64,000 nt of DNA from contig NC_014931.1 of the NCBI RefSeq assembly GCF_000184745.1, positions 5,084,001-5,148,000 on the forward strand. The letters run 5' to 3'. Positions 58,909 through 64,000 of this stretch are shown here, piece after piece. Every line of letters starts with the position of its first letter. Within the stretch, counting starts at the first letter, position 1. The notes under the pieces are model-generated. The model saw only the letters and a list, made by a program, of their open reading frames with translations. It made no database searches and was not told where the DNA came from. Made by a program: the position numbers and the translations under genes. This DNA comes from Variovorax paradoxus EPS. Lineage in GTDB: Bacteria; Pseudomonadota; Gammaproteobacteria; Burkholderiales; Burkholderiaceae_C.

Positions 58909-60441
58909 TCAACAGGCTGATGATTCCAATGCCACCGTGCCCGCTTCGGCGTGCGTCTCTCCCCGCAGGAACACGAACACCACAAGCGCCGTCAACACCG
59001 TCACCCCAGCCAGCACGCACAGCAACGTGCCGAACGCCGCGCCATACGCATGCAGCAGCGCTGCGCGATCCACGCCTGGCAGCAATGCGAGGGCCTGCGA
59101 CAGGTCGCCCGTCGTCACCCGCTGCGCCGCTTGCGATGTCCCACCGGGATGCGCCGGCAGGCGGCCCAGTTGCAGCGCGACCAGCGCCGTCAGCCCCGCC
59201 CCGACCAGCGCGAGCGCGATGCCCTCCCCCGCCACCCGCACCGTGTTGAAGATGCCCGACGCCATGCCCGCCCGCTCGCGCGGCACCACGCTCACCGCGA
59301 GACCGTCCATCAAACCCCACGGCAGGCCGATGCCCGCGCCGATCAGCAACAGCGGCCACACGATCGCCTGCAGCGGCGTGCCCGGCCCGCAGTAACTGAG
59401 CCAGAGCAACCCCACCGCGCACACCAGCAGCCCCACGGCCGAGATCACGCCCGCAGAGAACCGGTGCGCCAGCGACGCCGCGAGCGTCGGCACCACGAGG
59501 ATCGGCCCCGAGAGCGCGAACATGAACACGCCCGCTTCCATCGCGCTGCGCCCTTCCAGCCCGATGAAGCGGATCGGCAGCAACACCAGCAGCACAACAA
59601 AACCGTAGGCCGGCGCCGCGGCCAGCAACTGCACGCCGACGAAGCGCGGAAAGCGGAACAGCGACAGGTCGAGCATCGGATGCGCAACGCGCCGCTCGAT
59701 GGCGATGAAGGCCGCGCCCATCAGCGCCGCGCCCGCCAGCGCACCGATCACCCACGGGCTGCCCCAGCCGCTGTCGGGCGCCTGCAGCACGCCGAGCGTG
59801 AGCAATGTCAGCGCGGCCGTGAAGGTGAGCGTGCCCGGGACGTCGAGCCCCATCGCATGCGGGTTGCGCGACTCGCGCATGCTCAGCGAGGCGATGCACA
59901 GCGCCACGAGGCTGATCGCTCCCGGACTCAGCATCACCGACTGCCAGCCGAAGCTCTCGGCGAGCCAGCCCGAGAGGATCGACCCGCACGACAGCCCCAC
60001 GCCGAACGAGGTGCCGATGAAGCTGAACGCCCGCGTGCGCGCTGGGCCGTCGAACACCTGCGCCAGCGCCGCCGTGCCCGATGCGAACGCGGCCGCCGAG
60101 CCCAGCCCCTGCAAGGCGCGCGCTAGATCGAAAGCGACGATGCCGGGCGCGAGCGTCAGCAGCGAACTGCTGAGCGCGACCACCGCAAGCCCCATCAGGA
60201 AGACGCGCTTGCGGCCATAGGCATCGGCGAGCGCGCCCGCCGCCATCAGCGTCGCGCCGAAGCTCAGCATGAAAGCGTTGGTCACCCAGTTGAGTTGCAC
60301 CGGGCTGCCGCCCAGCGCGTCGCGGATCGCGGGCAGCACCACCGCCGGGCCGGTGAAGCTCAGCGGCATGCCAAGCGCCGCGAGGCAGACAGCGGCCAGC
60401 AGCCAGTTCTTGTTGCCGGAAAACGAGGAAGGCGAAGACAT
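58909..60441 (-). CDS. MFS multidrug-type exporter, 14-helix DHA2 family
   Basis: 510 residues with about fourteen helices. Motif A is recognisable in GALADAYGRKRVFLMGLAVV, motif C-like in GSILSGWLAESFGW, and the N-terminal region resembles the QacA/EmrB group (LNWVTNAFMLSFGATLMAAG). It probably exports drugs or aromatic compounds with proton antiport. It is divergent from a LysR regulator and shares a symmetric operator-like site with it. Confidence 0.9.
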   Translation of the reverse strand: MSSPSSFSGNKNWLLAAVCLAALGMPLSFTGPAVVLPAIRDALGGSPVQLNWVTNAFMLSFGATLMAAGALADAYGRKRVFLMGLAVVALSSSLLTLAPGIVAFDLARALQGLGSAAAFASGTAALAQVFDGPARTRAFSFIGTSFGVGLSCGSILSGWLAESFGWQSVMLSPGAISLVALCIASLSMRESRNPHAMGLDVPGTLTFTAALTLLTLGVLQAPDSGWGSPWVIGALAGAALMGAAFIAIERRVAHPMLDLSLFRFPRFVGVQLLAAAPAYGFVVLLVLLPIRFIGLEGRSAMEAGVFMFALSGPILVVPTLAASLAHRFSAGVISAVGLLVCAVGLLWLSYCGPGTPLQAIVWPLLLIGAGIGLPWGLMDGLAVSVVPRERAGMASGIFNTVRVAGEGIALALVGAGLTALVALQLGRLPAHPGGTSQAAQRVTTGDLSQALALLPGVDRAALLHAYGAAFGTLLCVLAGVTVLTALVVFVFLRGETHAEAGTVALESSAC

Positions 60442-60490
60442 CGAGGGCTTTCACGCCGAAGGGAGGAAGGAGCACAGAAGATAGAAAGGA

Positions 60491-60519
60491 ATCAATGGAA
60501 TGAAAATGGCGCCATTGAT
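60491..60519. promoter_or_regulatory. LysR-type operator candidate
   Basis: ATCAATGG (60491-60498) and CCATTGAT (60512-60519) are perfect inverted 8-base arms around 13 bases, in the 109-base space between the divergent exporter and LysR genes. It includes an AT-N-AT core typical of LysR sites and overlaps where the exporter promoter should be. Confidence 0.55.
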
Positions 60520-60550
60520 CCTCACACTCCCAACCCAAGGTTGTTAATCC

Positions 60551-61471
60551 ATGGACAGCTTCAGCGGACTCGAATCCTTCGTGCGGGCGGCCGACCTGCT
60601 GAGCTTTGCCAAGGCCGGGCGCTTGCTCGGCATTTCGGCCTCGGCCGTGGGCAAGAACGTCGCGCGGCTCGAGCAGCAGTTGGGCCTGCGGCTCTTCAAC
60701 CGCACCACGCGGCATGTGCGGCTGACCGAGGAAGGCGCGATGTTCCATGAGCGCTGCCGGCGCATCCTCGATGAGCTCGACGATGCCCGGGCCATGATGC
60801 AGGACGCGGTCGCGGCCCCGCGCGGTCGCCTTCGCGTGAGCCTGCCGACCATCGGCTATCGCTTCCTGCTGCCGATCCTGCCGGCCTTCAAGGCACGCTT
60901 TCCCGAGATCGAACTCGACCTCGACTTCAACGACCGCCTGGTCGACGTGATCGCCGAAGGTGTGGACGTGGCGATCCGCAGCGGCGAGCTCGGCGACTCG
61001 CAGCTCGTGGCGCGCCGGCTCGGTCCGTTCAATTTCGTGCTCGTCGCCTCGCCTGCCTACCTGGCCGAGCACGGCGTGCCGCAGGTGCCGGCGGACCTCG
61101 CCGGGCACAGCTGCCTCCGCTACAAGTTCGTCACCGGCGGAAAGATCGAGGATTGGGACCTGCCCGGCCTGCCCACGCAACTGCCGCCCGGGCTTCTGTG
61201 CAACAACATGGAAGCCATGCTCGGCGCGGCCGTCGCCGGCTTGGGCGTGGCCTACATGCCCGACTTCCTCGCGCGCGATTCGCTCTGCCGCGGCGAACTG
61301 CAGCGCGTGCTCGAGACGCACCTCGTGCGCCAGGGGCAGTTCTCGGCGCTGTGGTCATCGAGCCGGCAGTTGTCGCCGAAGGTCAGGGCGTTTGTGGACT
61401 TTGCGGGGGAGCACATGTTCAGGGATGGTGACGCAGCGACGCGGCCAAACAAGACTGAATTCAGACCATAA
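60551..61471 (+). CDS. LysR-family transcriptional regulator
   Basis: 306 residues. N-terminal winged helix (FVRAADLLSFAKAGRLLGIS-ASAVGKNVARLE) and C-terminal periplasmic-binding-like effector domain (RGRLRVSLPTIGYRFLLPIL..., GVDVAIRSGELGDSQLVARR). It belongs to the DmlR/YafC-like CrgA group. It most likely controls the divergent MFS exporter. Confidence 0.92.
   Translation: MDSFSGLESFVRAADLLSFAKAGRLLGISASAVGKNVARLEQQLGLRLFNRTTRHVRLTEEGAMFHERCRRILDELDDARAMMQDAVAAPRGRLRVSLPTIGYRFLLPILPAFKARFPEIELDLDFNDRLVDVIAEGVDVAIRSGELGDSQLVARRLGPFNFVLVASPAYLAEHGVPQVPADLAGHSCLRYKFVTGGKIEDWDLPGLPTQLPPGLLCNNMEAMLGAAVAGLGVAYMPDFLARDSLCRGELQRVLETHLVRQGQFSALWSSSRQLSPKVRAFVDFAGEHMFRDGDAATRPNKTEFRP
61453..61466. 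promoter_or_regulatory. Palindrome upstream of the toxin-antitoxin pair
   Basis: CTGAATTCAG lies within GACTGAATTCAGAC, overlapping the end of the LysR gene and 40 bases before the antitoxin start. Antitoxins of this kind repress their own promoter through short palindromes, so this is a possible operator. Confidence 0.3.
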
Positions 61472-61504
61472 TCAGTCCGATCGATAACCACAGGGGTGAG
61501 CGCA

Positions 61505-61777
61505 ATGAATTTCTCCACGCAGGTCAAGCCCATCAGCTATCTCAAGAGCCATGCTGCGGACATCGTGAAGACCCTCTCGGACACCCGCGAGCCCATGGTC
61601 ATTACCCAGAACGGCGAGGCCAAGCTCGTGGTGATGGATGTGCGCTCCTACGAAGAACACGAAGCGACCCTCGCGCTCCTGAAAGTCCTGGCGCTCGGCA
61701 ATCGCGAAATCGAGCAGGGCCAATTCAGGTCTGCGGACGACGTGTTCGCCGAGCTGGACAAAGAAGACTCCCCATGA
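61505..61777 (+). CDS. Phd/YefM-family antitoxin
   Basis: 90 residues. MNFSTQVKPISYLKSHAADI, MVITQNGEAKLVVMDVRSYE and the C-terminal acidic helix (SADDVFAELDKED) match Phd/YefM antitoxins: an N-terminal DNA-binding fold plus a toxin-binding tail. GGGGTGAG precedes the ATG. The 4-base overlap with the toxin (ATGA) is usual for such pairs. Confidence 0.92.
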   Translation: MNFSTQVKPISYLKSHAADIVKTLSDTREPMVITQNGEAKLVVMDVRSYEEHEATLALLKVLALGNREIEQGQFRSADDVFAELDKEDSP

Positions 61778-62097
61778 AGGTTGTGTTTCTGCGGTCCGCC
61801 GAGGTCGACCTGAAGGATCTGAGGCGCTACCTCATCAAGAACTTCGGCACAGACACCTGGGCGGCGAGCTACGACAAGATCAAGCAATCCGTCGCTCTGA
61901 TCGAAGCGCATCCCCAGGCGGGCCGAATTCCTGAGGAGTTGGAAAACCTGAACGCGGTCCAGTACCGGCAAGTTATCTCGGGCATGAACCGCATCATTTA
62001 CGAAGTGCGGTTGGACAACGTTTATATCCACGTCCTCTGCGACACACGAAGAGATCTGAAAGGCCTGCTCATGCGGCGCATGGTTGGCGCCGTTTGA
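61774..62097 (+). CDS. RelE/ParE-family toxin
   Basis: 107 residues. KVVFLRSAEVDLKDLRRYLI, ALIEAHPQAGRIPEEL, GMNRIIYEVRLDNVYIHVL and CDTRRDLKGLLMRRM fit the ParE branch (about 95-105 residues). ParE toxins poison gyrase, whereas RelE toxins cut mRNA at the ribosome; the lack of an obvious RelE catalytic set favours ParE. It is partnered with the upstream antitoxin. Confidence 0.9.
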   Translation: MKVVFLRSAEVDLKDLRRYLIKNFGTDTWAASYDKIKQSVALIEAHPQAGRIPEELENLNAVQYRQVISGMNRIIYEVRLDNVYIHVLCDTRRDLKGLLMRRMVGAV

Positions 62098-62136
62098 AAT
62101 CGAGCGCATCCGCCGCCCGAGCGGTACGACTCAGAC

Positions 62137-63600
62137 TTACGCCACGTACGCCAGCTGACTCTCTGCCTGCTCGCCGATGGTTCCGGATGGCGCTTCGACG
62201 GGCGCATCACTCCCCATCCGGCTCAGCGCAATCGCCGCCTGCAACGGATAAAGCGTCCGTGCATCCCCTTCCGCCTTGTTGCTCACCGTCGTCCCCGCAG
62301 CCTCGCTCATGCTGGCCGTGCGCACCGCGTCCAGCCGGTGCGTGGGCACCATGAACGGCGAGTGCGTGGTGTAGACGATCTGGTTGCCGAAGTCGTGTTC
62401 GAAGTGCGCGAGCAGGTCGGCCTGCGAATGCGCGTGCAGGTGCAGGCCGGGCTCGTCCAGCAGCAGGATGGCATCGCCCGCGCCGCGCGTATCCGCAAAG
62501 AACGTAATGTAGAACGAGAAGAACCACTGGAAGCCGCGGCTGCGTTCGTCGAGATTCACTTCGACCTCGTAGGCGCCGTTCGGGTCGGACACCAGCGTGT
62601 CCATGTACGGCCCGTCGAGGTTGAAGCGGACCTTGAGTTCGCGGTCTTTCCACACGCGGCGGATCTCCGACGTGACGACCGAGCCGGCGCGGTTCACGAG
62701 CTGGTTGCGCGTGGCCTGGTCGTTCTTCTCGAGCAGCTCCTGCAATTGCTGCGGATCGAGCCCCGCGACCTTGCAGAGCTTCTCGAAGCTGCGCTGCTCG
62801 GGCGTGGCCTGGCCCCAGCCCTTGCGCACGAGGTAGTCGGCGATGTTCTGGCGGCCAGGCAGCGCGGGGTATTCGTCCACGTACACAAAACGCGGCAGCT
62901 TTTCGAGCACCCATTGCTTCGCCGTAGCGAGCGCGGGCGTGTCGTTGGCGATCGCATGCGCCATGTCTTCGAGTTCGACCAGCATCTGCTCCTGCTTGTC
63001 GCTGAGTTCGGCATCGGCCGCAGCCATCGCCCTGCGCAAGGCCTGCAGCGCCTTCACCGCGCCTTCGGACCAACGGATGTAGTCGGGGCTCGGGATCATC
63101 GCGGCGTCGAAGGCATCGGCCTCCTGCTCCAGCGTGGCGCGGGCGGCTTCGGCGACCTTCTCGGCCGCGGCCTTCACGGCGGGCACGATCTTGCGGACCT
63201 TGCCCTTGATGTCGGACACGTCGAGCGAGAGTTCGCCGAGGCCTTCGAGGCCGGTCCAGCGCGTCGCTGCGTAGCCCCGGCCGGCTGTGACGTGGCGCAC
63301 GTCGGAGGCGCGCGGAAGGATCGCCTTCAGCTCGGCGCGTTCGTTGTCGTCGAGCGCCCACCGCGTTGAAACGACGGGCGTGTCGCCCTGGCACTCTTCG
63401 AGACGGCGGTGCCGCGGAAAGTCCTTGATCGGGCTGAGTTCGACCAGGCCTTCGGCCGGGTTCAGGCTGTGGAGCGCGCGCAGCAGGTTCGATTTACCGC
63501 TGTCATTTCGACCGAGGATCGCCGTGATCTGTGTGGAGTCGATGGGGCCGCTGTCGTTGATCGAGCGAAAGTTGGTGATCTGGAATGACGCCAAGCGCAT
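62137..63600 (-). CDS. OLD-like AAA ATPase, apparently lacking the TOPRIM nuclease domain
   Basis: 487 residues. N-terminal RecF-like LASFQITNFRSINDSG, P-loop GRNDSGKSNLL (30-37), a helical insert (about 130-300), signature-like NLDERSRGFQWFFSF, Walker B ILLLDEPGLHLHAHS (378-383) and H loop THSPFMVPTHRLD. After YPLQAAIAL near residue 455 it ends in about 30 unrelated residues. Relatives I recall continue with a TOPRIM domain of 150-200 residues, so it looks truncated. OLD proteins with TOPRIM are anti-phage nucleases. The stop lies 40 bases from the convergent toxin gene. The start at MRLASFQITN fits the fold; the upstream frame passes through a hairpin. Confidence 0.82.
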   Translation of the reverse strand: MRLASFQITNFRSINDSGPIDSTQITAILGRNDSGKSNLLRALHSLNPAEGLVELSPIKDFPRHRRLEECQGDTPVVSTRWALDDNERAELKAILPRASDVRHVTAGRGYAATRWTGLEGLGELSLDVSDIKGKVRKIVPAVKAAAEKVAEAARATLEQEADAFDAAMIPSPDYIRWSEGAVKALQALRRAMAAADAELSDKQEQMLVELEDMAHAIANDTPALATAKQWVLEKLPRFVYVDEYPALPGRQNIADYLVRKGWGQATPEQRSFEKLCKVAGLDPQQLQELLEKNDQATRNQLVNRAGSVVTSEIRRVWKDRELKVRFNLDGPYMDTLVSDPNGAYEVEVNLDERSRGFQWFFSFYITFFADTRGAGDAILLLDEPGLHLHAHSQADLLAHFEHDFGNQIVYTTHSPFMVPTHRLDAVRTASMSEAAGTTVSNKAEGDARTLYPLQAAIALSRMGSDAPVEAPSGTIGEQAESQLAYVA

Positions 63601-63628
63601 GCAGGAATTTCTCTTCTTGAAATGGATA

Positions 63629-63662
63629 CGGGGCCGGGGAATGTATTGCATCCCCGGCCCCG
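63629..63662. other. Long perfect GC-rich hairpin before the OLD-like ATPase gene
   Basis: CGGGGCCGGGGA (63629-63640) pairs perfectly with TCCCCGGCCCCG (63651-63662) around a 10-base loop. It would lie in the 5' leader of the ATPase gene, 29 bases before its start codon. There is no T tract, so an RNA-structure or operator role is more likely than termination. Confidence 0.6.
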
Positions 63663-63679
63663 TCCTGCCGATCGCGAAA

Positions 63680-63706
63680 GAAAAAAATGTGCGTCGCCGT
63701 CGACGC
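63680..63706 (-). terminator. Terminator after the FtsX-like permease gene
   Basis: On the minus strand GCGTCG-ACGG-CGACGC is followed by ACATTTTTTTC. The stem begins directly after the permease stop codon. Confidence 0.75.
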
Positions 63707-64000
63707 CTATTCCGCCGCGCGGCGCAGCGTATCAACGACCGGGCGGCGCAGCACGTCGCGCAGGCCCCACCACCCTGCCGCCAGTGCGAGCACCGCGCCG
63801 GCCAGCGCGCCCGCAACCGGCACGAGCGGCGACGCGGTCCAGGTGAACTCGAACACGTAGCGCGCGAGCCCCCAGCCGATCACCGAGGCCACGATGCTCG
63901 CGAGAAAGCCCGCGAGCAGGCCGACGCCGATCAGCTCGGCGCGCTGCACCTGCCGCAACAGGCTCGCGCGCGCGCCGACCGCACGCATCACCGCGAACTC
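63707..64000 (-). CDS. FtsX-like ABC transporter permease, C-terminal part (cut by window edge)
   Basis: The frame is open to the window end, so this is the last 97 residues of a longer gene. EFAVMRAVGARASLLRQVQR is the typical coupling segment of FtsX/MacB-type permeases (xREIAxxRAxGAxxxxI). Two or three helices follow (AELIGVGLLAGFLASIVASV; PVAGALAGAVLALAAGWW). It may belong to a YbbP-type exporter, but the rest lies outside. Confidence 0.8.
   Translation of the reverse strand, partial: EFAVMRAVGARASLLRQVQRAELIGVGLLAGFLASIVASVIGWGLARYVFEFTWTASPLVPVAGALAGAVLALAAGWWGLRDVLRRPVVDTLRRAAE

Noticed and set aside
58709..61321. An 870-codon minus-strand frame over LysR and the MFS gene
   Set aside because: It runs antisense to LysR and out of frame with the exporter, with shadow-type Arg/Gly/Ala composition.

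Overview
This window looks like the chromosome of a high-GC betaproteobacterium of the Comamonadaceae, most likely Variovorax or a close relative. That view rests on GC-rich codon use, a seryl-tRNA synthetase gene followed by tRNA-Ser, a fused YjbG-YjbH gene, a bo3 oxidase operon linked to a RegB/RegA pair, and short palindromic repeats of a kind I recall from Comamonadaceae intergenic regions. Species assignment from sequence alone is an inference.

Layout. 1-2.8 kb: the 3' end of a LuxR-type regulator, a convergent membrane histidine kinase, a glyoxalase-fold protein and a small membrane protein. 2.98-7.93 kb (+ strand): an OmpR-type regulator with a degenerate receiver, then a yjbE-yjbF-yjbGH exopolysaccharide secretion locus. 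8.1-29.3 kb (- strand): a large Wzx/Wzy-type exopolysaccharide or O-antigen locus. Read in the direction of transcription it is wza, wbpA, wbpB, wbpD, wbpE, wzx, acyltransferase, wzy, glycosyltransferase, galE, glycosyltransferase, epimerase, initiating sugar transferase, PglD-like acetyltransferase, vanZ-like, wzb, wzc, a WbpM/PglF-like 4,6-dehydratase, and a secreted beta-helix protein. The middle of this locus (about 15.9-23.9 kb) is visibly AT-richer than the rest.

29.3-43.2 kb: a 630-bp leader and intergenic region; a small zinc-ribbon protein; the fkpB-ispH-threonine dehydratase-serS-tRNA-Ser unit (-); radC-smr (+); fabV, truncated hemoglobin and FAD reductase (-); and a polar amino-acid ABC transporter followed by a 2-oxoglutarate/Fe(II)-type oxygenase (+). 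43.3-50.5 kb: an AraC regulator, paoABC-type molybdenum aldehyde oxidoreductase, a HAD phosphatase and an MHS-family transporter. 50.7-57.7 kb: cyoABCD, SURF1 and the redox-sensing RegB/RegA pair. 57.8-64 kb: a frameshifted hemolysin-III gene, slyX, an MFS exporter with a divergent LysR regulator, a Phd/ParE-type toxin-antitoxin pair, an OLD-like ATPase that seems to lack its nuclease domain, and the end of an FtsX-like permease.

How the parts work together. The first 29 kb is one polysaccharide-centred region. WbpA/B/E/D should make a UDP-linked diacetamido-glucuronic acid. GalE, the dehydratase and the epimerase supply other sugars. The PglC-like transferase starts the lipid-linked unit, Wzx and Wzy flip and polymerise it, and Wza/Wzb/Wzc control export. 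YjbE-F-GH is a second, distinct exopolysaccharide export system. The cyo-SURF1-RegBA block pairs a terminal quinol oxidase with a quinone/redox-sensing two-component system. Three families of short intergenic palindromic repeats are present. No insertion sequence, prophage or CRISPR array was seen.
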